A stretch of DNA of 64,000 nt from Parasulfuritortus sp049322515. Its GTDB lineage: Bacteria > Pseudomonadota > Gammaproteobacteria > Burkholderiales > Thiobacillaceae. Shown here one piece after another: positions 1 to 9,090 of the stretch. The position numbers were made by a program, and so were the translations under genes. Under the pieces are notes generated by a model that ran no database searches, was not told the origin of the DNA, and saw nothing but the letters and a program-made list of their open reading frames with translations. The stretch spans positions 124,001-188,000 of the forward strand of contig JBMOQW010000025.1 in assembly GCA_049322515.1 (NCBI GenBank), given 5' to 3'. Each line of letters opens with the position of its first letter. Position 1 is the stretch's first letter.

Positions 1-765
1 TGCGCCGACGGCTACACCCGGGTCCGCGTCGGTTCCACCGCCGACGAGTGCCTGAAGGTCAAGACGGGCATGGAGCAAGCCGCTGCCTTCCTGGAAACCC
101 GTCGCTACGCCGCGATCCTGGGTGCCACCACCGAGTTCACCAAGATGGAAGGCATCGCCGTCAACGCCAAGGACAAGAAGGCCTACATGGCCATCTCCGC
201 GATCCGCGACAGCATGACCAGCATGTCCGGCGAGCCCGCCGACCACATCAAGCTGTCCAAGAACTCGGCCGGCGCGACCTACACCCTGGACCTGGCCGGC
301 GGTCAAAAGACCGTCAATGGTGCCGAGGCGATCAACTCCGACTACGTGGCGACCAAGATGTACGCCGAATCTGCCCTGGTCGGCAAGCCGATCAGCACCG
401 ATGCCTATGGCAACACCGCCGACGTGAACACCATCGCCAACACCGACAACATCTTCTTCTCCGAGAAGATGCGCACGCTGTTCATAGGTGAAGACTCGGG
501 CATGCACGTCAACAACTACGTCTGGGCCTACAACGTCGACACCAAGAAGCTGACCCGTATCCTGGCCGCCGCCGCCGGCGCCGAGAACACCGGCCTGCAA
601 GTGGTCGACAGCCTGGGCGGCCACGCCTACATCATGAGCAACAACCAGCACTGGGGTGACCTGCCGGGCAGCGTGCCGGCCGATCTGGAAGCGCAACTGG
701 CTGCCAAGATCGACAAGTTCCGCGCCCCGGTCGGTTACATCGGTGGCCTGCCCGCCATCAAGTAA
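1..765 (+). CDS. PhoX/DUF839-type alkaline phosphatase, C-terminal part (5' end outside window)
   Basis: The reading frame is open from base 1 to the TAA at 763-765, so the gene begins upstream of the window and only the last 254 residues are visible. The segment has the features of the C-terminal half of the PhoX (DUF839) family: a GEDSG-H-NN motif near bases 493-516 followed by W-Y, a run ending in RIL and the AE-TGL block. PhoX enzymes are exported, calcium/iron-dependent phosphomonoesterases with a beta-propeller fold, acting in the periplasm or outside the cell. An internal ATG at base 70 has no special claim as start, because the coding pattern continues upstream of it. A strong hairpin follows the stop. 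Whether this member is an active phosphatase cannot be judged without the N-terminal half. Confidence 0.75.
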   Translation, partial: CADGYTRVRVGSTADECLKVKTGMEQAAAFLETRRYAAILGATTEFTKMEGIAVNAKDKKAYMAISAIRDSMTSMSGEPADHIKLSKNSAGATYTLDLAGGQKTVNGAEAINSDYVATKMYAESALVGKPISTDAYGNTADVNTIANTDNIFFSEKMRTLFIGEDSGMHVNNYVWAYNVDTKKLTRILAAAAGAENTGLQVVDSLGGHAYIMSNNQHWGDLPGSVPADLEAQLAAKIDKFRAPVGYIGGLPAIK

Positions 766-793
766 TCCGATCGTGCTGACTTGATCGAAGCCT

Positions 794-823
794 GGGCCGG
801 ACGAAAGTCCGGCCCATTTCATT
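794..823 (+). terminator. Rho-independent terminator after the PhoX-type gene
   Basis: A perfect 9-bp stem (GGGCCGGAC at 794-802 with GTCCGGCCC at 807-815) closes a GAAA tetraloop and is followed by a short T-rich run. It lies 28 bases after the stop and ends 14 bases before the next start. Confidence 0.8.
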
Positions 824-837
824 GCAAGGACATCCTG

Positions 838-2883
838 ATGAAATCCGCGAACTTGAATACCTCACTCCTGGCCGCCCTGGCCATTGCCGGCCTGGGCGCT
901 TCGGTGCTGTTCGGCTGCAATGGCGAGGGTGATGCCGACCCCGGGACGACGAATCCTCCTGGCACGCCGACCCCGCCCGACATCACCGTGGGCAACCTGG
1001 TCGGTGACCGGGTCAGCCCCCTGATCTTCACCAACCCCTATGCCCACGTGCCGGCCCAGTGTTACATCGAAACCTCCGCGGGCACCCAGAACGCCTGCCA
1101 GTACTGTCACACCAACGGTCTCTACCACGAAGGCATGGGCAACAACCCGCAAGCTGGCGCCGCCGAAAACATTGGCAACCTGCAAACCGACTACAGCTTT
1201 GCGTCCTATGACACCACGGCGCCCCTGGCGGTGATCAACCGCTGGGAAAACACCCTGTACCCGGAACGCCTGCTGGCCCGCGTCCAGGCCCTCGGTCAGA
1301 ACCCGGCGCAATGGGACATGAGCGTCTGGATCCGCCAGGACAACTGGTCCCCGGCCCACGCCCAGCGCGGCGGCAACCCGAAGAGCTGGGATGCCGCGGT
1401 CGACAGCGCCTGGCGCCTGTTCCCCAGCCTGGATCCGGCCGACCTTCCGGCCGGCACGGATGGCCATGTCCGCTCGGTCCGCGAAGGCAACGGCTTCTTC
1501 AAGGACGGCTCGACCTGGATCACCGGCTGGCGCGCGGTGAACTTCATGCCCTATGGCATCTTCACCCCGATGACCGGCTCGGTGTCCGGTATCTACGTCC
1601 GCCTGCCCAAGGCCTTCATGCAACGGGAGGATGGTGCCTACGACCTGGCCACCTACAACGCCAACCTGGACCTGCTCGAAAAAGCCATCCAAAACCGTCT
1701 GAGTGACGCCGACGGCCGCCAATACCTGGGCCTCGCGAAAACCATCCCGCTCTACCAGGGCGTCTATCCGGTAGGCACCGAATTCGCCCATCCGCTGCAC
1801 TACGTCGATGTCGCCGCCGATGGCACCCAGGCTTCGGTGAGCCGCTTCCCCGGCACGCGCGCGACCCGGGTCAAGGAAATCCGCTACATGTACAAGTGGC
1901 AGGACTTCCATTTCGACCAGTTCCGCCCGGGTGACAAGGAAGAAGGCCGCTCGATCTACGGCAACGACAGCCAGGGCTGGATCGACAACGGCGCCGGCTG
2001 GTACCTGGCCGGCTGGATCGAGGACGCGAACGGCAGCCTGCGCCCGCAGAAGCGCGAAGAGATGATGCAATGCCTCGGCTGCCACAGCGCCGTGCGCAAG
2101 ACCGAATTCCCCTCCTTCACGTCCGGCACCGGCAACACGGTGGACAGCACCTGGGCCCTGCCGCGCAAGTTCGCTGGCGCGGCCGGCTGGAAGGAAATGG
2201 ACTACCTGGGCTACCGTGCCACGGCCGGCGTGTCGGCCAGCGCCACCCCGGGACGCGCCACCTTGGGTGACCCGCTCAATCGGGGCATGGCCAAGGGCGA
2301 GTTCCGCCACTTCCTGGAAACCGTGGTCGGCGCCAGCCTGTACGGCGACATGCCCGGCGCCATGGACCGTCATTTCACGGCCCGGATCAGCACCGCCCAG
2401 GGCTACAGCGCCAATTGGCCGGCCCTCGACACCCAGAGCGCGAGTGCCTTCCAGGCCAGCCAGGCCCTGCGCCAGAAGCTGATGCGCGAATACACCGCGA
2501 GGCGCGGTCATGTCCGGGCCGACGGCAGCCTGGAAGCCGATCTGATCTTCCCGCCCGCCAACGACGCGCTGGCCGGCGCGGCCCGCTACCGCCAGGTGGT
2601 CGTCACGCAAAGCTACGTCCAGGGCAAGGACGTGTTCCCGGAAACGCCGGTCACCTTCCGCTACTTCCGCACCCCCGCCCAGGCCTACGCCAAGCTCGAC
2701 GGCAGCGCCTACGCGCTCGGCGAGATCATCACCGAACGGCCGATCTACCTGGACGACCCGACCTCGATCGACTACCGGCTGGGCAGCGCCAAGACCCTGA
2801 TCGACCCGGACACCGCGTTCGCCGCCGGCGGCACCTACAACCCGGACTACTCGCCCCTGCTCGACCCGGGCCGTTTCGAGTAA
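838..2883 (+). CDS. Large dihaem cytochrome c lipoprotein of unknown role
   Basis: The 681-residue product starts with a lipoprotein signal (lipobox L-F-G-C, lipidated Cys27), followed by a Pro/Thr/Gly-rich linker. Two c-type haem motifs are visible: C87-Q-Y-C90-H91 and C412-L-G-C415-H416, about 325 residues apart. I see no further CxxCH. The protein is therefore probably a membrane-anchored periplasmic dihaem electron carrier or redox enzyme, but I do not recognise a catalytic family. The frame extends upstream to a TTG at 781, but that would place the terminator hairpin inside the gene, so the ATG at 838 is chosen. The terminator just upstream suggests it is transcribed separately from the phosphatase. 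Confidence 0.75.
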   Translation: MKSANLNTSLLAALAIAGLGASVLFGCNGEGDADPGTTNPPGTPTPPDITVGNLVGDRVSPLIFTNPYAHVPAQCYIETSAGTQNACQYCHTNGLYHEGMGNNPQAGAAENIGNLQTDYSFASYDTTAPLAVINRWENTLYPERLLARVQALGQNPAQWDMSVWIRQDNWSPAHAQRGGNPKSWDAAVDSAWRLFPSLDPADLPAGTDGHVRSVREGNGFFKDGSTWITGWRAVNFMPYGIFTPMTGSVSGIYVRLPKAFMQREDGAYDLATYNANLDLLEKAIQNRLSDADGRQYLGLAKTIPLYQGVYPVGTEFAHPLHYVDVAADGTQASVSRFPGTRATRVKEIRYMYKWQDFHFDQFRPGDKEEGRSIYGNDSQGWIDNGAGWYLAGWIEDANGSLRPQKREEMMQCLGCHSAVRKTEFPSFTSGTGNTVDSTWALPRKFAGAAGWKEMDYLGYRATAGVSASATPGRATLGDPLNRGMAKGEFRHFLETVVGASLYGDMPGAMDRHFTARISTAQGYSANWPALDTQSASAFQASQALRQKLMREYTARRGHVRADGSLEADLIFPPANDALAGAARYRQVVVTQSYVQGKDVFPETPVTFRYFRTPAQAYAKLDGSAYALGEIITERPIYLDDPTSIDYRLGSAKTLIDPDTAFAAGGTYNPDYSPLLDPGRFE

Positions 2884-2908
2884 GGCCCGGAAAAGCCCGC
2901 TCGGAATC

Positions 2909-3187
2909 CTATCCGGCGGTTGACTTGGGAATGCCCGAGATCACCCGCCGGATTCCGAACGACACGACCAGCACGCCAAGGAAGACGGCCACCGCCCAGT
3001 AGCCACCCAAGACGTCGATGGACGCCACCGCGACGACCAGGGCAACCCCCCACCAGATCAGTCCACTGGTCATCTCGCCCCCCATGGTGCCGCCCAGGCC
3101 GGGAATCATGTCGCGGCGCTGCAACCAGATCGCCCAGGCCGCGAGCCCCGCGGCCACCCAAAGCAAGACCATTGCCCACATCGACAT
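2909..3187 (-). CDS. Small inner-membrane protein, function unknown
   Basis: A 92-residue hydrophobic protein with about three predicted membrane segments: one at the very N-terminus, one around residues 40-60, and one near 60-80. A short R-R-D-M-I-P-G-L-G-G loop lies between the first two. The ATG at 3187 is preferred because a perfect AGGAGG lies at 3194-3199, six bases upstream; the ATG at 3193 would touch the Shine-Dalgarno directly and the longer frame from 3223 has no ribosome site. The gene is convergent with the cytochrome gene and divergent from the large exported protein gene. I do not recognise the family. Confidence 0.6.
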   Translation of the reverse strand: MSMWAMVLLWVAAGLAAWAIWLQRRDMIPGLGGTMGGEMTSGLIWWGVALVVAVASIDVLGGYWAVAVFLGVLVVSFGIRRVISGIPKSTAG

Positions 3188-3328
3188 TTCCATCCTCCTG
3201 GCGTGCCATGCACGATTGAACAACCGTTAACGCGGTGCCCTACCCTTGCTATAGCCCATGACATCGCCGGGTTCATCATTGGCGTCGCTACGGATATCCA
3301 TTCAGGCTGACAGGGCTATAACACAGTC

Positions 3329-6300
3329 ATGATGGCGAGAAATCCCCCCACTCCGATCAGGATGGGCAATCGCGCGCGTGGACTGACCCTGCTGTTCGTG
3401 GCCTGCCTGCTTGCCCTGGTGCCCCACCCTGGCCCATGCGCGCCCCCCGCCGGTGTAGACCCGGCGTACGTCGCCCTGGAAACACTGATCCGGGAAACCC
3501 CGCTGGAAAGCATGGACGAAATCTGGCTACTCGACCGGGTCTATCGCCCGCACGCGGCGCCGCAGCGATATCTCAAGCAAATCCTGGGGGCACCGGAACT
3601 GGCCACCAAGAACGCCCGCATGGCCCGCCTGCGCCAAGCCTATGACCTGGCCTTCTGGATCGACCTGGCACGCAGGCGTGGCTGGGTCATCGAACTGACC
3701 AACCAGGGCAAATCACGCGAGCACCTGAGCGACCTCGACCAGACCGGCTGGATCATCGCCGGCCCGGAGGCCAATCGTCCGAAGAACTTCGCCGAAGTGG
3801 AACACCTGTGGGCGGAATACCACCGAGGCCATGGCATCCAGCCCGGACAACCGGACATGACCCTGTTCAACGGTGACCAGTTTCTGCCCGACGCCAAGAA
3901 CGCCCGGCAAGGCAGCGCCGAATTCATCACCCAAGTCACCGGCACGGTGCTCGCGCTGCGCCAGAATGCCGAGGCCTATTACGTGCCCGGTGCCAACAAG
4001 GACCAGACCCACAACCGGGCCCTGTCGGAAGGTCGCACCCTGCATATCGCCTGGGATTTCGAGGAAAACTGGGCGGTCATCAACGGCAAGCCATTCGACC
4101 TCGACGCATTCCGGGCCGGCAAGATCGATCTCACCTATCTCAAGGCCAGCGACATCGCTAATCGTTACCAGGGCGTGCATGCCGACGCGCCCTGGCGCAA
4201 CGCGCTCGGCAACCTGGCCCAGAACACCGAGAAATTCGTCACCCACCCGGACGACCCGATCGCCCGGCAAAAATATGGCAACCGGATCATCGATGGCGCC
4301 TTCGGACGCATCCTGGGCGTGACCCAGAAAGATGGCGTGGGTGGCACGCAAACCTATTACGCGGTCCATGCCAGCCAAGCGGATCCCGCCACCAAGCGCA
4401 CCTTCAAGGAAACCTTCATCCGCCAGCTCTATGGCGAAGACCTGCACCGCAATCGGGTCGACGAACTGATCAAGCTATTCGACACCTCGATGGACATCGA
4501 GGCCGACAAGGACCTGCGCCAGGTCCAGTACGACCCGCGCAAATACTACGGGCCCTACCTGGACGAGGCTGCCGCCAACCTGCGCCGTCGGGAACCCGAC
4601 CTGAAGGGCGAGGCCTTGCATGCCCGCGCCCTGGATGAGGCTGAACGCCTGTTCGTCCAAAAGCAGCTCCAGGCCTACGCCGAAGGTGCCAGCAAAGTGA
4701 TGGCGCATATGGTCAAGCACGATTTCGGGCCCGAGGGTCGCCTGGTCAACCGGACTGAATTCATTGGCAGCAAGGCCGACTACGAGGCCATGGTCAAGCG
4801 CCAGGCCGAACGCCAGGTCGAAGTGGCTCTGCTGTTCGAGATCGTCGAGCGCATCGACGAACCCGGCCTGCGCAAACGCCTGCGCAACGAGATGATCGAC
4901 AGCGCGGGGACCAGCCACGAATTGCGCAGACTATTCAGCCAGTTCGCCGACCTCGGCCAAGCCGGCCGCCAGGCCATCGACGACTGGCTCAGGGCCTCCA
5001 GCGAGGGCGGAAAACTGGCCAAACCCGCCGACTTCTATACCCGGATCGGCGACGACGTGAAACGGGTGGTCGGCGACCTCGACCAGGCGGCCGCCAAAGG
5101 CCCGCGCGAAGTAGCCCTGAGCCGCACCCGGGCCGCCGTGGCGACCACCCTGGGGCCCCGGCAAGCCAGCCGACGCGACCAGGCGCTCCAGTTTCTCCAG
5201 ACCGCCAAGGGCATGGGCGGCGAATTTGCCCAGAACTACTGGAATGAATTCAAGGACGGCCTGAACTTTTTCTTCTACGCCGACACGGGCATCAACCTGA
5301 TCCGCAGCTATGAGCAAGGCTGCCTGAATGGCGGCCTGCACGGCAGTGATTGCGGCTGGCGCATCGCCCATGATGCGGCCAGCAATTTCTTCTGGGGATT
5401 GCCGATCATCGAAACCTACGGCACTGCGGCGAGCAGCATGCTGAGCATCAACCAGGGGGATGCCAGCGGCTTCTTCTCGCTGGCCATCGCCCTGGCCACG
5501 CGGATCGGCGCCGACACCGGCATTGTCCCGTTGTACGGGATCTACAAGCTTGCCGATGGCGTCTACGAGATCAGCTACGCCTACATCGTCGACCTGCTCA
5601 ACAACGACGTCCTCCAGCAGGCGCTGAAATCCAACCCGACCGGCCAGGAGCGCGGCCTGCGCTGCGACATCGAGGACAAGACCTTCCGAGCCGACACCCC
5701 CCGCTTCCCGCTGTTCCATGGCGAAGTCGACAGCCGCGATGACGACACCGGCCCGGTACGCATCGCGGTGCCCGCCGACCACTGGCTCAAGCATGACCGG
5801 GCCCGGGCCGAAGCCACCGTGCGGGCCGAATACGGGGGCGCGATCAACCATCTCTTGCTCAGCCGCAAACTGAAAGCACACAGCCCGCAATGGGTCGAGG
5901 CGGAACGCCAGCTAGTGACGCGCTTCACCTGCGAGCTGCCCTATTACCAACGCATGGCCCGCCTCTATGAGCGCTTGTCACCCCGGCTGGAACGCTACAT
6001 TGCCCAGGCACGTGCCGAAGGCCGGGACATCGAGGACCGAAGCTTCGAAGCCATGGAAGCCTGCGAGCGCAGGGAATACCGTGAGCGCGCCAAGCAACGC
6101 GCGTTGGCCGCGGCCAAAAGCCCCGAGGCGATGCGTGAGTGGGCGCTCAAGGAAGCCGCCATGGAATCGCCCATCTCGCTCTGCCTGCCGCGTGGCATCG
6201 AGGCGGCCAGCGCGGTGTTGCGGCCATTCATGAACCGTCAGATTAAGGACTGGTTCGAGCAGCAACCGGACGGCTTCCGCGCCCAGTTTTCCACCACCTT

Positions 6301-9088
6301 CGAAGCGGCCACCGAAGGCAATCGCGTGGTCGAACAAGTGCGCGGCATCGGCCGCTGGTTCGACCGCGTCGTCCTGGGGCGCGATCCAGCCCAGAACAAC
6401 CGCGAGGCCCTGCTGCGCGAACTGACCGACATCCTGATCCGGGAATATGTCCTGAGCCAGTACACCCATGAGCAACGCGCCGCCTTCAACCAGGACATGG
6501 CGGTCAAGATGGCGGCCCTGGCCGCCAATGTGCAGATGGCCGAGCGTCTGCTGCGCGCCGTGGTGGCTGGCCAACGCGAGTTGGGCGCCTCGTTCGCCAG
6601 CCAAGTCGCCAAGACCGCCGCGCAGGTGCATACCCAGCCTGTCACCCCGATCGCAGCCACGCTGAAACTGCGCCTGCCCGATTACCCGGTCCGGCTGGGC
6701 CGTGACCTGCCGCTCGACGCCAATGTGCGCGGCGAATACCCCCGGGGCGGGCCGCAAGCCGCACCAGCCTGGCAGGTGCGCTACCGGATCCGACTCCACG
6801 ACACGGTCCGCGAAGGCCCACCGGACGGACTGATCATCACGCCAGAGGTGGCCCGCGACCTCCAGGTCGAGGACCATGCGATCTATGCGCTCAAGGCCAC
6901 GGTGGTGGCGCAACTGATCGATGGTGACGGCCAGGTTCAGGCCGAAGACCAAGGGGACATCAGCCTGTTCGACATCCGGCCCCGTCCTGGCCGGGCCTCC
7001 GAGTCCCCCGCCGCCCCCGCGACACCGGTCGATGTCAGCGACTTGCTGGACCGTCTGCGCGCCTTGGAACCGCGTGCCGAAGAAGCGGCCAGCACGGCCC
7101 GGCAACGCTGTGCCGAAGCGGGTCGCCAGGCCCTGCTGGCGGAAGCCGAGATCAAGACGCTGAATACCCTGATCGGAGCACTCGATGCCGACACCCGCAG
7201 CCGCGCCGTCTGGCTGGAACGCGCGACCCGACAGGCCCAGGATAGCCAGCGGCTGGCGCAGGCCGCCTATGCCGCAGCCCAGGCGATCGGCGATGCCCGC
7301 AAGCGGGCCGATTTCGCCGCCGACGAGGCCTGCGAAGGCCTGACCCGGATCCAGTCCGCCCCCCGTGACAGCGACCGTCAGCAGGCGCAACGCGCCATCG
7401 CGGCAGCGGTACAGCGCTGCAAAGCGGAACTGGCCACGATCAATCAGCAGGAAAAGCTCGCCCACAACGCTGCCCAGGACTGCACCCGCCTGCGCCAACA
7501 ACTCCCCCCGCCGCCGGCCGATAACAGCGAAGCGCCGACCGTGAAACTCGACGCCAGCGTCGCCCGGGCCGGTGCCCGCCGCACCGGGGGTCGCACCGCC
7601 CAAGCCGAGGCACGCGCGCAACTCGAGCTGACCCGACAGGCCGGCACATCGGCCCAGGCCCTGGTGGACGAAGCGCGGCGCCGGCTGCAAGCCGACGGTG
7701 ACCGCACCCGCGCTACGCAGCAGCTGAGCGAGATGGACGCCATCGTGGTCCGCATGGCACGCACGCGACACGCCGCCGAGGGCTGCCCCGAACAAGTCGA
7801 TGCCGCCTTGCTGCGTGCCGAACAGGCCGCCCAGGCCAGCGCCGAATCGATGCGCATGGCTCGCGCACGCGCCGAACAGATCACGCGCCAGATACGCGAG
7901 GCCGCGCCGGTCAAGCACGCTGAGGCCGAATGCCGTTCGGCGCGCGCCTCGGCCGACAGCGCCAGCCTGCTGGCCCAGTCGGCGCGGGTCATGTGCCAGG
8001 ACGGCGCCACCTGCCAGGCGATCGCCGAAGACCTGGTCCGGCAGCCCCAGGGCGTCAAGGTGCCCAGCGTGATCGGCCTCGGCCTCGAGGCGGCTCAAGC
8101 CCGCCTCAGCCAGTCCGGACTGAAGGTCGCCGGCATCCAGGTCAGCCAGCCTGCACAAGCGATCCACCAGGAGGGCACGGTGCAGTCGCAAAGCCCGGGA
8201 CCCGGCTCGAACATCGCCCGTGACGGCGGCGTCACCCTGCGAGTCTGGGGCCCCCCCGACCGCAATGCGCTGCTCGCCGCCACCGATTGCAGCGCACTGC
8301 CCGGCAGTGTGGCGGCCTGGAACCCTCAGCTCAACCTGCCGACCTGCGTCTGCCCCGGGGGCCACGTGCTTCGGCCCGACGGTGGCGCGTGCATCGATTG
8401 CGCGGCATATGAAGCCCATTTTGCCGCGGCGATCAACGGCGGCCAGTTCATGGAGGCGGCCGGACTGCTCGCCCAGACCCGGGATTGCCCATGGCATGGC
8501 CGTGCCGCGGCTGCCCTCCAACAGGCTCAGGATGATCAACAACGCCAAGGCCGGTTCGCCCTCGAATGCCTGCAACTGGAAACCCAGATTCTGGCGGCCT
8601 TGAACGCGAAGAACTTGAGCCAGGCCCAGGCGCTCCTGGCCGAAGCCCGGCAACGCCAATGTCCGATGGACCCGAGCACCCCGGATTACGTCCGCCGCGC
8701 GGAAAACCTGCAACGGCAACCGCCCCCCGTAGCCATGCCCTGGCCAGTCCCGCCGCCCGGCCCCAGCGAGCCGGTACGCCAGGTGCGCTGCAACGACACT
8801 GCCAAACAAGGCGGCAACACGCCGGAAACCCTGGTGGTCGACCTGGGCCGGATGCAGGGCACATTCCGCTTCGACTTTGACATGTTCGGCGTGCCCGACC
8901 GGATGCTGGTGCAGTATGGCGGCGGCACCTTCGACACGGGCTGTGTCGGAAACAATCAAGGGGCCGGCCGCGGCAAGGGCGCCGTCGACTTGCATTTCTA
9001 CGGTTCCAGCCAGGTCACGGTCCGGGTGCAACCCGCCTGCGAGGGAAAATCGACCCAATGGAAATTCACCGTCCACTGTCCGAGGTGA
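3329..9088 (+). CDS. Giant exported protein with coiled coil, PASTA domain and C-terminal beta domain
   Basis: This 1919-residue protein has a basic N-terminus and hydrophobic segment (about residues 18-35) that read as a signal peptide. Residues 40-650 are charged and mostly helical with no family I recognise. Residues about 687-765 hold two or three hydrophobic stretches rich in Gly/Ala/Ile, unusual for a soluble protein. Residues about 1240-1560 are an Ala/Gln/Arg-rich coiled coil. A PASTA domain follows (about 1576-1640, starting V-K-V-P-S-V-I-G-L), then a Cys-rich stretch with C-V-C and C-I-D-C, a repeat-like helical segment, and a roughly 100-residue beta domain with three cysteines at the C-terminus. 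PASTA domains usually bind peptidoglycan or muropeptides. Tandem ATGs lie at 3329 and 3332; the ATG at 3362 would give a cleaner signal peptide. The next gene follows after two bases and is probably co-transcribed. Confidence 0.7.
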   Translation: MMARNPPTPIRMGNRARGLTLLFVACLLALVPHPGPCAPPAGVDPAYVALETLIRETPLESMDEIWLLDRVYRPHAAPQRYLKQILGAPELATKNARMARLRQAYDLAFWIDLARRRGWVIELTNQGKSREHLSDLDQTGWIIAGPEANRPKNFAEVEHLWAEYHRGHGIQPGQPDMTLFNGDQFLPDAKNARQGSAEFITQVTGTVLALRQNAEAYYVPGANKDQTHNRALSEGRTLHIAWDFEENWAVINGKPFDLDAFRAGKIDLTYLKASDIANRYQGVHADAPWRNALGNLAQNTEKFVTHPDDPIARQKYGNRIIDGAFGRILGVTQKDGVGGTQTYYAVHASQADPATKRTFKETFIRQLYGEDLHRNRVDELIKLFDTSMDIEADKDLRQVQYDPRKYYGPYLDEAAANLRRREPDLKGEALHARALDEAERLFVQKQLQAYAEGASKVMAHMVKHDFGPEGRLVNRTEFIGSKADYEAMVKRQAERQVEVALLFEIVERIDEPGLRKRLRNEMIDSAGTSHELRRLFSQFADLGQAGRQAIDDWLRASSEGGKLAKPADFYTRIGDDVKRVVGDLDQAAAKGPREVALSRTRAAVATTLGPRQASRRDQALQFLQTAKGMGGEFAQNYWNEFKDGLNFFFYADTGINLIRSYEQGCLNGGLHGSDCGWRIAHDAASNFFWGLPIIETYGTAASSMLSINQGDASGFFSLAIALATRIGADTGIVPLYGIYKLADGVYEISYAYIVDLLNNDVLQQALKSNPTGQERGLRCDIEDKTFRADTPRFPLFHGEVDSRDDDTGPVRIAVPADHWLKHDRARAEATVRAEYGGAINHLLLSRKLKAHSPQWVEAERQLVTRFTCELPYYQRMARLYERLSPRLERYIAQARAEGRDIEDRSFEAMEACERREYRERAKQRALAAAKSPEAMREWALKEAAMESPISLCLPRGIEAASAVLRPFMNRQIKDWFEQQPDGFRAQFSTTFEAATEGNRVVEQVRGIGRWFDRVVLGRDPAQNNREALLRELTDILIREYVLSQYTHEQRAAFNQDMAVKMAALAANVQMAERLLRAVVAGQRELGASFASQVAKTAAQVHTQPVTPIAATLKLRLPDYPVRLGRDLPLDANVRGEYPRGGPQAAPAWQVRYRIRLHDTVREGPPDGLIITPEVARDLQVEDHAIYALKATVVAQLIDGDGQVQAEDQGDISLFDIRPRPGRASESPAAPATPVDVSDLLDRLRALEPRAEEAASTARQRCAEAGRQALLAEAEIKTLNTLIGALDADTRSRAVWLERATRQAQDSQRLAQAAYAAAQAIGDARKRADFAADEACEGLTRIQSAPRDSDRQQAQRAIAAAVQRCKAELATINQQEKLAHNAAQDCTRLRQQLPPPPADNSEAPTVKLDASVARAGARRTGGRTAQAEARAQLELTRQAGTSAQALVDEARRRLQADGDRTRATQQLSEMDAIVVRMARTRHAAEGCPEQVDAALLRAEQAAQASAESMRMARARAEQITRQIREAAPVKHAEAECRSARASADSASLLAQSARVMCQDGATCQAIAEDLVRQPQGVKVPSVIGLGLEAAQARLSQSGLKVAGIQVSQPAQAIHQEGTVQSQSPGPGSNIARDGGVTLRVWGPPDRNALLAATDCSALPGSVAAWNPQLNLPTCVCPGGHVLRPDGGACIDCAAYEAHFAAAINGGQFMEAAGLLAQTRDCPWHGRAAAALQQAQDDQQRQGRFALECLQLETQILAALNAKNLSQAQALLAEARQRQCPMDPSTPDYVRRAENLQRQPPPVAMPWPVPPPGPSEPVRQVRCNDTAKQGGNTPETLVVDLGRMQGTFRFDFDMFGVPDRMLVQYGGGTFDTGCVGNNQGAGRGKGAVDLHFYGSSQVTVRVQPACEGKSTQWKFTVHCPR

Positions 9089-9090
9089 CC

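Noticed and set aside
5978..9076. A 1032-codon open frame antisense to the giant PASTA-protein gene
   Set aside because: It mirrors the opposite strand codon by codon, has no signal, domain or ribosome site, and reflects GC-rich codon use.
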